A DNA stretch of 64,000 nucleotides, taken from positions 1 through 64,000 of the forward strand of contig BAXO01000021.1 in assembly GCA_001310555.1 (NCBI GenBank). Reading direction: 5' to 3'. The DNA is from Bacillus sp. JCM 19058. Its GTDB lineage: Bacteria; Bacillota; Bacilli; Bacillales_H; Bacillaceae_D. Shown in pieces: positions 49,764 through 60,907 of this stretch. The notes under the pieces were generated by a model, which saw only the letters and a program-made list of their open reading frames with translations, was not told the origin of the DNA and made no database searches. The translations under genes were made by a program, and so were the position numbers. How positions within the stretch are numbered: the first letter of the stretch is position 1; each line of letters starts with the position of its first letter.

Positions 49764-50804
49764 TTATGAAAATTTGACAGCTTCACCTTTTTGAGCCGAT
49801 TCATATAACCCGTTAATAATCTTTTGGATAATCACACCTTGCTCAGGCGTGCTAGCTGGTTTATCCCCGCCTAAGCAGGAATCAACAAACCGTTCAAGCT
49901 GCAGTTGATGCCCGCCCTTTTTCGGGAGGTATACAGGTGAGACATCGACCAATGCATCGTGCTTTCCTGGAAATTCAACGGAAACAATTCAGCTCCGCCT
50001 TGATCACCCATTAAGGAAACGTTCATCACTTCATTTTTTTCTACGTTAGCAGCAAAGGACGATTCTAGCAAAATAGAAGCGCCATTTTTAAAAGTAATCA
50101 TCCCGCGCGCCATATCTTCGACGGAAAAGTTCTCATAGTCCCAAGCTCCCATTAAGCCAACTCCTTTTTTAGAGCCAAGCTTTTGGTAAGTCACACCTAA
50201 CACCGTGTCGACTTCAGGGTAGCCCATTAAATAAAGCGCTGAATCGAGCATATGAACGCCGATATCAATTAACGGTCCGCCACCTTGTAGTTCCTTGTTC
50301 GTAAAAACGCCCCAGCCCGATGCCGCGTCGTCTCATCGCAGTGACTCGTGCTGCATAAATATCGCCTAGTTCCCCAGCATCGATGAACCGTTTTAATGCC
50401 ATCACTTCAGGGGAATGACGGAAGTGAAATCCGTAGGTCAAATACTTGCCAGACTTCTCAGCCTCAGCTTGCATTTCTTCCGCTTCTTCGACGGTCATCG
50501 CCGGCGGCTTTTCACAGAGTACGTGGCAGCCAGCTCTCAAAGCGGCAACAGTTGCTCCGTGGTGAAATTTATTCGGTACACAAATGCTAACAGCATCAAG
50601 CTCTACTTGATTTAGCATCTCATCATAGCTCGCAAACACGTGAGGAATCTCGAAATCCTTCGCTAGCTGCTCCGCTGTTCCCTGCGCAACATCGGCGACG
50701 GCTACAAGCTCCACTTTATCCCCACATTTGAGATAGTTCGGAATATGCGCACCTCTTGCAATTCCTCCTGCTCCAATTAATCCTACTCGTAACGGTTTGC
50801 TCAT
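49764..50804 (-). CDS. Gfo/Idh/MocA-family oxidoreductase (two frameshifts)
   Basis: About 347 residues. Nucleotide-binding VGLIGAGGIARGAHIPNYL, then SICVPNKFHHGATVAAL and HVLCEKPPAMTVEEAEEM, YGFHFRHSP, DIGVHMLDSALYLMG (catalytic DxGxH) and a C-terminal sheet. Breaks are near 50255 and 49950. Sugar dehydrogenase-like; the substrate is probably a sugar or cyclitol given the neighbours. It follows a second gene of the same family by 29 bp. Confidence 0.88.
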
Positions 50805-50833
50805 TATTTTTCCTCCTACTCCGGTTACAATTA

Positions 50834-51834
50834 TTATACGATTTCTTTGATTTCTACGCGTCGTCCCTCTTTATTCGAACGCGCTGCCGCTTCGTTAATT
50901 AAGGTTAACTGATAAGCGTCCTCTCGTTTAATTGTTATTTCTTTCCCGGTTTTGATCGCATCAACCCATTGCTCCATCGGCATCGGTAATGCTTCCGGAA
51001 GCTCGCTTACCTCATGCCAGTCATGGCCGTGACGTTTGCTGCGGATACGAATACTTCCATCTTCGATGATCAGTACACCCTCAGTTCCATATAGCTCAAG
51101 GTAGAATGGGCTGCCAGCGGAAAGAAATCCTGTTTCGATCGTGCCAAGCGCACCAGATGCATATTCAACTACGCCGACAGAAGTTACATCAGCTTCACCT
51201 GATGACGGTGATTGGAAACGAGCGGAGACAGCCGTCGCTTTACCAGCCAGACGATTCGTTAAATAGATCGGATGTGCCCCTAAATCGATAAACGAACCTC
51301 CTCCTGTTTCGGCAAGGTTATAAAACCGCTCTGGAAGCCAGCCAGAAGTCTTACCTTCCGGTGCGACTCCACCGTTATGAGCAAGTCGCAGCGAATCGAT
51401 GTCAGCTTGCCAATTTCTCCTTGATCAACGATATTCTGCGCATATAAATAATAGTTTTCAGTAAGACGCGGGAGAGAAATCATAAATTGCACGCCATTTT
51501 CTTCTACGGCGTCAAGAATTTCTTCACATTCGCTAACAGTAAGCGCCAGAACCTTTTCGGTGAATATATGCTTTTTATGGTTCGCGGCTGCGATAATCAC
51601 TTCCTTATGCTGCGTCGTCGGCGTATCGACAATTACTGCATCTATTTCCGAGCTGGACAGCACCTTTTCTAAATCTGCTTCAAACGGCACATTTAATGAA
51701 TCTGCCCACTCTTGTCCTCGCTTCACATCATCATCCCAAACGAGTTTAATAGAAAGATGCTCATTTTCTGATGCTTGTCTGGCATAATCATCAGCGTGAA
51801 CATGCCACCGGCTTAGTAAAGCTACATTAATCAA
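50834..51834 (-). CDS. Second Gfo/Idh/MocA-family oxidoreductase (one frameshift)
   Basis: About 333 residues. INVALLSRWHVHADDYARQA replaces the usual GxGxxG start, IDAVIVDTPTTQHKEVIIAA, HIFTEKVLALTVSECEEIL with the EK lysine, then after a break near 51400, GGGSFIDLGAHPIYLTNRLA and the C-terminal GVVEYASGALGTIETGFLS. The start is TTG 51834 with AAGGAG 8 bp before it. The altered N-terminal loop is seen in relatives of myo-inositol-type dehydrogenases. Between the AKR and the first Gfo/Idh gene in one unit. Confidence 0.83.
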
Positions 51835-51966
51835 AACAACCACTCCTTATTTATTTTTTCCCTGTATGAACGTAGAGTCTCGATAGAAAATCTACAATTC
51901 TATTTTATGACACAAACAGTCGTGAAATAACTATTTCCGCCGACCGCCAGTGGGGGAATCTCTTTT

Positions 51967-52958
51967 TTAGCTTTTTAACGAGTCTTCTATTTCAGCCAAC
52001 TCGTGTTCAGTGAAGGATAAGTTCTTTAAGGCAGCAACATTTTCCTCAATCTGACTGACCTTACTTGCCCCGATTAGGCAGACGTGACTTTCCCATCTCG
52101 CAATACCCAAGCGAGTGCCATTTGGGCAAGGTTTTGCCCACGCTTAGCTGCGATCGCATTTAGCTTCTGTGCCCGTGAGATCACTTCCTCAGTTACTTGA
52201 CCTTCATTTAGAAAGCTGTGCGATTTTGCCGCTCGCGAATCTTCTGGGACACCGTTCAAATATTTATTAGTCAACAACCCCTGGGCAAGCGGACAAAAGG
52301 CAATCGAGCCTACACCGTGCTCTGTTAAAACGTCTTGAAGTCCGTCCTCAATCCAGCGGTTAAACATCGAATAGCTTGGCTGATGAATCAACAGCGGTGT
52401 TCCTAACTCATTTAGTATTTTTGCTGCCTCTGCCGTTTGGTCAGCATTATAGCTGGAAATTCCCACATAAAGCGCTTTTCCTTGACGAACGACTTGATCG
52501 AGGGCCAGCATTGTTTCCTCTAAAGGCGTATCAGGATCAGGCCGGTGCGAATAATAAACATCGACATAATCCAACCCCATTCTTTTCAGGCTTTGATCGA
52601 GGCTGGCAATCATATTCTTTCTTGAGCCCCATTCACCGTACGGGCCTTTCCACATTCGATAGCCCGCCTTTGTCGAGATGATGAGCTCATCTCGGTAAGG
52701 TGCAAAGTCGCTTTTCAAAATGGTTCCAAACATTTCTTCCGCCGAACCAGGTGGAGGACCGTAGTTATTCGCCAGATCAAAATGAGTAACTCCAAGATCG
52801 AAGGCCCGCCGCAGCATAGCACGTCCATTTTCAAACGTGTCTACCCCTCCGAAATTGTGCCACAAGCCAAGGGATATTGCAGGTAAAAGTAAACCGGACT
52901 GACCACAGCGACGGTAAACCATTTCATCATAACGCGATTCATCTGCTTGATAGGCCAA
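51967..52958 (-). CDS. Aldo/keto reductase, YghZ-like (one frameshift)
   Basis: About 330 residues. RYDEMVYRRCGQSGLLLPAI, FDLANNYGPPPGSAEEMFG with the catalytic Asp/Tyr, STKAGYRMWKGPYGEWGSRK N with Lys, YSHRPDPDTPLEE with His. The loop with GYRMWxGPYGxxGSRK is typical of the YghZ group, which reduces methylglyoxal and other aldehydes. A missing base near 52075 hides the last 35 residues (ALIGASKVSQIEENVAALKN). Start TTG 52958 is after GGTGGGAGG. Confidence 0.88.
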
Positions 52959-53325
52959 GTGCCTCCCACCTTTTTCATTCAATTATGTATCCGCTTTAAT
53001 GTAGCATACTTTTTAAAATTTTAGTAGTAAATAAACTCACTTTTTTCTGTACGATGTTAACATGAGAGCAAGAGTCCAGTTATCCTATACAATTATAGTT
53101 TTCAAGTGCCATTACTTCACTTTGGAATGGCTTTTTCAAAGAAAATGATTCGTATTACCTAAGAAAAAAGGAGACTTAAATTCAAACGTCCGGTGAAAAA
53201 TCCAGCTACGTTGGAATCAGTCCCCTATAATTCAGCTTTTATTTCTATCTGGTCAGAAACGAGACAAGACGTTAGCGCGTTTGTTTCTGTGCTTCACTAG
53301 CGTGCTCAAACGACCTTGCCCGTGC
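52959..53325. other. Intergenic region, no gene recognised
   Basis: About 370 bp. CAGAAAC...GTTTCTG around 53260-53290 may form the terminator of the alarmone synthetase gene. Nothing else supported. Confidence 0.4.
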
Positions 53326-54066
53326 TAATCCTTCAGAAAGCTGTTAATAATTTCTGACGGCAATTTTAGCTTCTGATTAGCAACCTTCAATTCTTTAACC
53401 TCGTCCTCATGGCTGTCCTCGTTTTTTTAATTCCGCTACTTCATTATGAAGCAGCTCCATTTTCCGATCGAGGCTTGAAGCCGATTCTGCAGCCAATTTA
53501 AGCTCATGAATCAAATGCTCTGGCACTTCCTTATTGTATTTGTAATATATTTTGTGCTCGAGACTAGCCCAAAAATCCATCGCAATCGTTCGAATTTGCA
53601 GCTCGACATAAACCTGCTCTTCACCGTGTGTCATAAAAACCGGTATTTTAAGAATAAGGTGCAAGCTTTGATAGCCGTTCGGTTTCGGCGATTCAATATA
53701 ATCCTTACACTCGATTACTTGAATGTCCTTCTGGTTTTGGAGCATTTTGCTCAGTTTATATATATCTGAAATAAATGAGCAAGTAATTCGAATACCGGCA
53801 ATATCCCTAACATTATCCCTTATACCTTCTAGTGTGAGCGGATATTTTTTGCGATTCACTTTTTTTCAAGATGCTCTCAGGCGACTTTAACCGCGATTTA
53901 ATATGTTCAATCGGATTGTAATCATGAATATATTCGAACTCTTGCTGGAGGATATTAATTTTCGTCTCCAGTTCATCAAGAGCGATTGATAGGACATCAT
54001 AAATCGCGTCATCTCGTGCTTAAACTGTTGCATTTTCTTTAAATCAACCTGGAAATGTTCTGCCAT
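53326..54066 (-). CDS. Small alarmone synthetase RelP/YwaC type (two or more frameshifts)
   Basis: About 245 residues. The RelA/SpoT synthetase domain alone: NPIEHIKSRLKSPESILKKV, DIAGIRITCSFISDIYKLSK, PKPNGYQSLHLILKIPVF and VELQIRTIAMDFWASLEHKI YYKYN, followed by a coiled C-terminal tail. No hydrolase, TGS or ACT domain, so it is a small synthetase that makes (p)ppGpp-type alarmones. The sequence is nearer YwaC (RelP) than YjbM (RelQ). Breaks are near 54020, 53860 and 53425; the repaired end is INSFLKD at 53326. Confidence 0.88.
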
Positions 54067-54096
54067 TTTATGAACCCCTTTTATCTTTCGTTCGGC

Positions 54097-54849
54097 TTAT
54101 AGTACCCAACGACGAATCGCTTGTGCAACGCCATCCTCTTCATTTGTCCCTGTTACCCAATCGGCCTCCTCCTTGACGAGCTCCTGTGCATTACCCATCG
54201 CTACACCGCATCCGGCTTCTTTTATCATAGCTAAATCGTTTAGGCTGTCTCCCACAGCAAGCACTTCCTTCATCGTGATGCCGATTCGTTTGCAAACCTT
54301 TATTAACGCATTTGCCTTATTAATTCCAAGTGCATTCACTTCTATATTTAGTGGACTCGAATTGCTAATTTCTAACTGACCATTTTTGTTTAATTCTTCT
54401 AGGATTGCCTTGCGCACCTCGTCATCGTCTGTATGAAATCCGAATTTCAGCCACTCATGTCCGCCAATATCATCTGGGAAGTCCTTGCGAAACACGGCAT
54501 CAGTAGTTACTGCCCAATAATGGGTGTCGTGCTGATTGCGCAAATCCCATAGTGTTTGGACGGTCTCATTTTGGAGTGGATTGCGTTCGACCAGCTTTCC
54601 CTCCGGATCCCAAATCTCACTTCCGTTGACTGTCACTAAGTACGAAGAGAGCTCCAGCGATTTCGCGTAATCTGCGCAGGTCGCAATGGAACGGCCTGTA
54701 CTTAAGACAACTTGTACTCCTCTTTCTTCTGCCTCAGCGATTGCTTGTCGGTTCTCTTTAGAAACCTCGTGCTGACGATTTAATAGTGTTCCATCCATAT
54801 CTAGGGCGATTAGCTTGTATCGTTGCTCTTCAGTCGATTTTGACATCAT
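54097..54849 (-). CDS. HAD-superfamily Cof-type phosphatase
   Basis: 250 residues, intact. Motif I LIALDMDGTLLN, motif II LSTGRS, motif III Lys in GINKANALI and motif IV VGDSLNDLAMIKEAG, with a C2B-type cap domain between. These enzymes dephosphorylate sugar phosphates, FMN or PLP. The start ATG 54849 follows AAAGGAAG. Substrate not known. Confidence 0.9.
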   Translation of the reverse strand: MMSKSTEEQRYKLIALDMDGTLLNRQHEVSKENRQAIAEAEERGVQVVLSTGRSIATCADYAKSLELSSYLVTVNGSEIWDPEGKLVERNPLQNETVQTLWDLRNQHDTHYWAVTTDAVFRKDFPDDIGGHEWLKFGFHTDDDEVRKAILEELNKNGQLEISNSSPLNIEVNALGINKANALIKVCKRIGITMKEVLAVGDSLNDLAMIKEAGCGVAMGNAQELVKEEADWVTGTNEEDGVAQAIRRWVL

Positions 54850-55033
54850 CCAACTTCCTTTCTGCATCCATTCCTTCTCTTCTATTCTATACGAATTACG
54901 CCTCGGTTTTAAGGACTTTTGCCATAAAAATAAAGTAAATTCCTTACAGTACGCTGAAACAGCAGGAAATCTGCCGGCGATTATTCCTAACTGATCGGCA
55001 ACCCCATCTAACATGACCTTAACCTTTATCAAA

Positions 55034-55996
55034 CTAATTGCGAATAATAATAAATGTTAGGTAAAGAAGATAAGCGATAATTAAAGCCAGTCCTTCATAG
55101 CGCCTAACGCTAAAACGCGTTCGCGAAAAAAAACAAGCAGAGTAACGGTAAACAGGACGAGTAATATCAAATCAACAACAACTTCGCGATCAACCTCAAG
55201 TGGGGTGATGAGGGAGGTCGCACCGAGAATGAAAAAGATATTAAATACATTGCTTCCAACAATATTGCCTAAAGCCAGCTCATTCTCTTTCTTCCGCGCT
55301 GCAGTAATTGAAATGACGATCTCAGGCAAACCTGTTCCAATCGCTACAATCGTTAGGCCAACAAGCGTTTCACTCATGCCGAATCGATAGCCAATTTCTG
55401 AACTGCTCCGAACAACCATTTCGGCGCCGGCAATAATGGCACCAAGACCTAAAATAGTGAGGAAGATCGGTTTGAACCACTCACCCTTCTCCCTTTTATG
55501 TTCAACAGCTTCTGCATTTCCCCTGTCCTCTCGAGCGACCTCAAATATGTAATAAAGGAAAACAGAAAAAAAACAAGAGCAGAATGAGACCTTCGCTGCG
55601 AGTAATGAACACGTTCCCTTTCGTATCGAGTAAATCGCTGCTCACCATAATTAGCAGTGTCAAAGCTGACAACAGGGCAAACGGAATTTCCTTTCGTACT
55701 GTGTCATCAGAAACGTTAAAAGGGAAAATAAAAGCCATAAGACCGATCACAAGCGATATGTTCAGGATATTACTTCCGATAATATTTCCTACTGCCATTC
55801 CGGAATTTCCACGCGTAGCTGCAAGAAAACTGATAACTGTTTCAGGAGTGTTCGTTCCAAACGCGACGATCGTCAACCCAATGACGATTGGAGAGATTCG
55901 CAAAAAGGCAGCAATTTTTGACGTACCATCAACAAAAATATCTGCGCCCTTGATGACAAAGGCAAAGCCGACGATAAGGACGACGTATGTCCACAT
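55034..55996 (-). CDS. Sodium/calcium (cation) exchanger, CaCA family (frameshifted)
   Basis: About 320 residues. Two alpha repeats with inverted topology: IVIGLTIVAFGTNTPETVIS ... AVGNIIGSNILNISL and LVGLTIVAIGTGLPEIVISI ... ALGNIVGSNVFNIFF. The conserved GTxxPE and GNxxGSN carry the ion-binding acids. About ten membrane segments. Breaks near 55565, 55425 and 55110. Family members swap calcium or sodium/potassium for protons or sodium; the YrbG group is nearest. ATG 55996 follows GAGGTG. Confidence 0.87.
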
Positions 55997-56366
55997 AGCC
56001 AATCACCTCAGCAAAGCTTTTTCTTAGCATGAGCGTGAATGGGCCATATCATCCGAAAAGAAGGGCTTTTTTATTTTATTTTGTGAAGCGAGTATGGCTT
56101 GTATATACCGCACCAAAAGTATATTATTATTGATAAAGTACATGAAATCTGTAAAAGCTAGCCGTTCAGCTGGATACGGATGCGGCACTGACGAGTAAGC
56201 TCTTTCCGCAAACTGAATCTTGGGCAATTAGGCAAGCTTGGCTCCCCCTTGCCTTGTCGGACATCCCGCCTTGACATAGAGGAAGTACTCTTTCGCCTTT
56301 CATTTTTGAAAAAGAGGCTTTCCTTTCAATTTACTGAATGATGAATAGCTCAGATGGAGGAACGTC
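55997..56366. other. Intergenic region between divergent genes, no gene recognised
   Basis: About 370 bp between the exchanger and the ArsR-type regulator. No supported promoter or gene. Confidence 0.4.
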
Positions 56367-57301
56367 ATGCAATTAGATATTTCAAAAAAATCATTACCTG
56401 TTTATGAAGCATTGGCTAGCCAAGTTCGCTTGTCGTTAATTCAGTTTTTGGCGATTAAGCCGATGAATATTAGAGAATTGGCGGAAGCTCCGGCCTTAGC
56501 AGCGCCATCATGACGATGCACATTAAAAAATTAGAAAAAGCCGGAATCATCCGGACAGAAATGCTCCCTGGTAAAGCAGGCGTACAAAAGCTATGTATTC
56601 TTGATACGGATGCGATTACGATTACATTCCCGTCCAGCTCAACGCCTACGTTGACCTCCCACCATACGATCGTTTCTGTCGGACATTATACAGACTTCCA
56701 TGCCGAGCCAACCTGCGGACTAGCAACAGAACGAGGCATTATCGGGCATTTTGATGAACCTCTCTATTTCCTTGATCCGGAACGAGTAAATGCAAAGATT
56801 CTCTGGTTTAGTAAAGGCTTTATCGAATATAAAATTGCCAACTTTTTGCTTGCTAGCCAGATTCCTCAAGAGCTTGAGATTTCTATGGAGCTCTCATCGG
56901 AAGCGCCCGATACTAATAATAACTGGCCCTCGGATCTGTCTTTTTACTTAAACGATGTCCTGCTGGGTAAGTGGACAAGCCCCGGTGACTTCGGTGATAA
57001 AAAGGGACGCTTCACTCCCGATTGGTGGCCGCAAGCAATTAATCAATACGGTCTTTTAAAATTCCTACGCATTACCGCTAATGGGACGTTTATGGACGGA
57101 AACAAAATCTCCGACGTCACGATGGATGATGTTCATATTCGTAACAAGCAATGGACGTTTCGTATCGCAGTCCATGAGGATGAAGAGAATGTCGGCGGCG
57201 TCACTATTTACGGCGCTGGGTTCGGCAATTATAATCAGGACATCGATTTTCGTTTGTTTTACACAAAAAAAGAGTCGGACAAAGTCGTGGAAGAAGCTTG
57301 A
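56367..57301 (+). CDS. ArsR-type transcriptional regulator with large C-terminal domain (frameshifted)
   Basis: About 311 residues. Starts MQLDISKKSLPVYEALASQV, a winged HTH in which LSSAIMTMHIKKLEKAGIIR is the recognition helix region; the break is around 56490-56505. The C-terminal 220 residues (HTIVSVGHYTDFHAEPTCGL, FYLNDVLLGKWTSPGDFGDK) form a beta-rich domain found in regulators of sugar-polymer genes in Bacillus. ArsR-like with a sensor rather than a metal site: no CxC metal motif. GGAGG before ATG 56367. Confidence 0.8.
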
Positions 57302-57321
57302 TAAAAAAAGCTTGGATAGGA

Positions 57322-57358
57322 AAAACAGGAATCGGTCAAATCGATCGATTCCTGTTTT
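57322..57358. terminator. Bidirectional terminator
   Basis: AAAACAGGAATCG / CGATTCCTGTTTT between the regulator and the end of the EssB-like gene, with A and T runs on both sides. Confidence 0.85.
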
Positions 57359-57385
57359 TATATTAACGGGGCTAACTTTGCTCTG

Positions 57386-58979
57386 TTAGCCTTTTTTCTT
57401 CTCTAGCTTCTCAATCTGCTTTTCAATTTTTTCGATTTCTTCTTCTTTCTTATCCTTCTTTTTATCATCATCGTCTTTTATGTTTTTAATTTGGGCATTT
57501 TTTACCGCAATTTGTAAATTAATGTCTTCGATCTCTTTCGCATATTCCTCAGCTTCCTTCAACTTGCCTTGCTGCAAATAGCTATTCCCGGCCAACTGCA
57601 ACGTGCGACGATCCTCACTTAATGATTCTTCGTTCGCCAGCTCAAGCACGCGTTCATAATCGTTGGCCAACCAGGCTTGCTCAATCTGGACACCAGGTTG
57701 ATCTGACTCAAGGGCTTCGAGCGCTTCATTCGCTTCATCAGATCTCAGCCGAACTAAGGCCATCGCCGCATTACGCTGAAAATCCGGGCTGAGTGCAAAT
57801 GCTTTTTGCAGGCTTTCTACAGTATTTTCTTCAAGGTACATGTCAGCCAGCATTTTCGTCTCCTTCTCCTGAAGATCGTCCACTGCTTCAAACGCTTGAA
57901 TCGCTTCCTCAAGCTCTCCGGCAGAGTAATGCTGATAGCCAGCAACAATTTGCTCTTTGCTCGTCAGCTCCGTTTGAAGTCCTTCCTTCTCCGACTCCAG
58001 CTGCTCGAGCTGCTGCTGGTGCTCGTTAAGCGTATTGCTCATTACATCAGAAGCTTCAGAGCTTGGCCTTACCTCGAAAAAAATAGAGTAGCATAATTCC
58101 AAGAATTATTCCTGCCGCGATTAGTCCTGCAGCAGGCAAATAGCGATTAACTTTTGCCGGGCTTTTTTCTTCCTCTTCCTGATCTGGTTGAGTTGATTGC
58201 TCATTCATACCTTGAGAGGTTGCTGCTGCCATTCGGGTTGTGGTTGTATGGCGGTGTGGAATGGGGCTGCCATTGTTCGTTGCCTTCCTGAGGCTCATCA
58301 AAGTACAGCTTAGGCTGAGCATTTCCTGTTTCATTAATCGGTGCTGACCCAAATGGATCCTGTTCCACCTCTGCGGCCGCCTCTTCCTCCGGCTCCTGAT
58401 ATTCTTGCTCCAGCGCTTCTCCTAGCTGCTTTAATGACTTCGCTTTCTTTAATTGCTGCAAAAGCTCCCCTTCGTATTCAAAATCGCTCAATCCTTTTTG
58501 CAAAAGAGAAATGAACGATTCCCCTGAGAAAAAGGCGATTAGCAAACATTTCAGCTGATATACGAAGGTCTGACCATCTTCAGCCTCAGGGGGAAGGACA
58601 GAACGAATGCCGCGATGGACAAATTTCACATCGCCTTTTCCGTTACTGTAAATATTATCCGGATGAATATAAGTAGTAAACTGTGTTCCCTCAATCCTTT
58701 TAACCGCCAAAATCCCGAGTCCTATGCTTTGTTTGTCCGCCTGTGTCGCATCAGCCATGTCAGAAGCGGCTCGTAGCCTTCCTCCTTTTCGTACTGTAAG
58801 GAAATCGTATCCTCCAGCATCTCTTGCTTGACACAAGGAAAGAAAAGCGGATCAGACTTATTTAACTCTTTTAATTGCTCCTCATCTTGAACCTTTGCAC
58901 TGACACGTGATAGCTCGTAGGTTAATTGATGCCCTGCCTCCACTAGCGATCCATGCGGAAAAGCATGTCTTTTCCCCAT
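57386..58979 (-). CDS. EssB/YukC-like pseudokinase membrane protein (three frameshifts)
   Basis: About 530 residues. The N-terminal domain (SDPLFFPCVKQEMLEDTISL; IHPDNIYSNGKGDVKFVHRG; IRSVLPPEAEDGQ) follows the EssB/YukC pattern of an inactive kinase fold: no glycine loop, no HRD or DFG. A proline/glutamine/acidic linker, one membrane helix (YLPAAGLIAAGIILGIMLLY FF) and an extracytoplasmic, TPR-like, Glu/Lys-rich coiled part (YQHYSAGELEEAIQAFEAVD) follow, as in YukC. Breaks near 58755, 58215 and 58080. In type VII secretion this protein is a core channel partner; here no EssC ATPase or WXG100 gene is in the window. ATG 58979 follows AAAGGAGG. Last gene of the locus. Confidence 0.7.
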
Positions 58980-59032
58980 CGTTAGTCCTCCTTTACAATC
59001 TTAATCACCGGTCACATTTCCAACCGGAACTC

Positions 59033-59957
59033 CTAAAAATAATAGTCGAATATTATAAAGCCGATTACGGCAAGAAAAATAAGAATTGATACGACATACT
59101 TTAGGGCAAGTGTCCATCCTCCAGGACGATGTCCGCTTTTAGCTACCTTATTGTTCCGCTTAGCTGAAAGCAAAAGCTCCTTCACTTCTTCTACCGATTG
59201 CAGCCGTTCCTCTGGGTCAAGCTGTACCAACGAATCGACACACTTTTTCATGCTCTTCGTTAATTCCGTACGGTATTCGCGAATCGGCTTTTGCGCAATG
59301 TAGACATATTTGCCCCCAGAGAGCAAGTAATACATCAACGCCCCTAATGAAAAGAGGTCGGTTCTCTTGTCAGACTGCCTTTTTTTCAAACTGTTCAGGA
59401 GCAGCGAAGCCAACCGTCCCTATTTGCAGCGTATCCTTTGCTTTTTCCGATACATATTTGCGCGCAATTCCAAAATCGATTAATTTGAGCTCCCCTTGCG
59501 TAGTCATCATAATGTTCGCCGGCTTTATATCGCGATAAATGATCGCGGGTGCTCTCGAATGTAAGTAAATGAGCACATCGCATAGCGGAAGACAAAAATC
59601 GATGACTTCCTCCTCCGACATGCGCGATTCCTTCTGCTCGAAAATCTGGTAAAGCGATTGGCCGTTGACGTATTCCTGCACAAGATAGAAATAACGCTCA
59701 TCCTCAGATGAAAAAAAATCGGCAATTTGCGGGAGCGACGGGTGATTTAATTCGCTAAGCAATTTGGCTTCAGAAAATAAACGTCTCGATATTTTCCTAT
59801 TCATGTCGGCGACCTTCACAGCCCAGAACTGGTTTTCCCTCCCGAGTTCTTTGGCCAAATATACGGCTGACATTCCACCGGAACCAATCAAATCAATAAT
59901 TTGATACCTTCCCTTCAGAATATCCCCTTCTTTTAATTGAATGTCATGCTTAGCCAT
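59033..59957 (-). CDS. Membrane-anchored Ser/Thr protein kinase (one frameshift)
   Basis: About 308 residues. Glycine loop LIGSGGMSAVYLA, VAIK-type Lys in FWAVKV, catalytic loop IIYRDIKPANIM (YRD in place of HRD), LIDFGIA and GFAAPEQF. An extra A near 59383-59390 breaks it at FEKKQSDKRTDLFSLGAL. The C terminus has one membrane helix (YVVSILIFLAVIGFIIFDYY F) but no PASTA domains, so it does not sense peptidoglycan the way PrkC does. It lies between PP2C and the EssB-like gene and should act with the FHA protein. Confidence 0.9.
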
Positions 59958-59976
59958 AATTGATTAACTCCATTTA

Positions 59977-60904
59977 TTAAAAAAAAGCGGAGAAAAGAGA
60001 CTTTGTTCCGCTCGTTTCTTTTTTTCTCATTCACATAAAGGTTCCTAACCAAGATGACTGTAATATTATCACGAGTTCCGGAAAAGCTCGCAAGCTTGAC
60101 TAAATAATCAGAGATCGTCTGCATATCGGAATACTCTTTTTCAAGACCCTCAAGGGTTTCAGCAATCTCATCGTTTGAAAACATAGAATAGAAGCCGTCA
60201 CTGCAAAGGAGAAACAAATCGCTTGACTGATATTGTCCGATTTCCTCAAAGGGTGTCACGCCTTTTTCAATGCCGAGGCACTGGGTGAGCACATTACGCT
60301 TCCGATGGTTCCTTGCTTCCTCCTTCGTCAGTTTTCCTTTACGCACTTGCTGTTCGACCCATGAATGATCCTCTGTCAGCTGAGACAGCTCATAATCGGC
60401 CTCTAATACTTCTGTATTTTGCAGCTTCAGTGAATCGAGCTCTACTTTTTCGTTTTCCTGGCGAAAATAATTTTGAAAACCGATAAACGCACCTTTCAGT
60501 TGGAAGATGCGGCTGTCGCCGACATGACTGATCGCGTACTTGCCTTGATATAAAATCAAGATCGACAACGTTGTCCCGAGCTTCTTCCCGTAGGCAAGCA
60601 ATGTCTCGTTCATCTCTTGCATAAGCTTGTTGACTTCTTCCAACACTCGCCGAAGAGGATCTTTCTTTTTGAGCAGCTTTTCCAGCCGCTTATTCCACCA
60701 CCTCTCAAGCATTTTCACCGCGATTCGGCTGGCAGCATCTCCGTCCTGATAGCCTCCCATTCCGTCAGCTACAGCGATCATGCAAACTCTTCCCCATTCG
60801 GGTCATGAGCCATCCGTAAAAAAATAATCGTCTTCATTTTTCTGTTTCACCGGACCTGGATCCGTCGCCAGTCCTAGCTGCCAATTTTCATTAAACAACA
60901 TCAT
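59977..60904 (-). CDS. PP2C-family protein phosphatase (frameshifted)
   Basis: About 308 residues. N-terminal LGLATDPGPVKQKNEDDYFF, AVADGMGGYQDGDAASRIAV (metal Asp), SHVGDSRIF, LFLLCSDGFYS and SFSGTRDNITVILV are the PP2C metal-site set. Breaks near 60785-60815 and 60030 (C terminus, ending SLFSAFF). The partner of the Ser/Thr kinase just downstream; together they form a reversible phospho-switch. It starts 3 bp after the FHA gene's stop. Confidence 0.9.
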
Positions 60905-60907
60905 TAT

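Noticed and set aside
57386..58979. A full type VII secretion system
   Set aside because: Only an EssB-like protein is present; no EssC ATPase, WXG100 substrate, EsaA or EsaB gene is in the window, so a complete system cannot be claimed.
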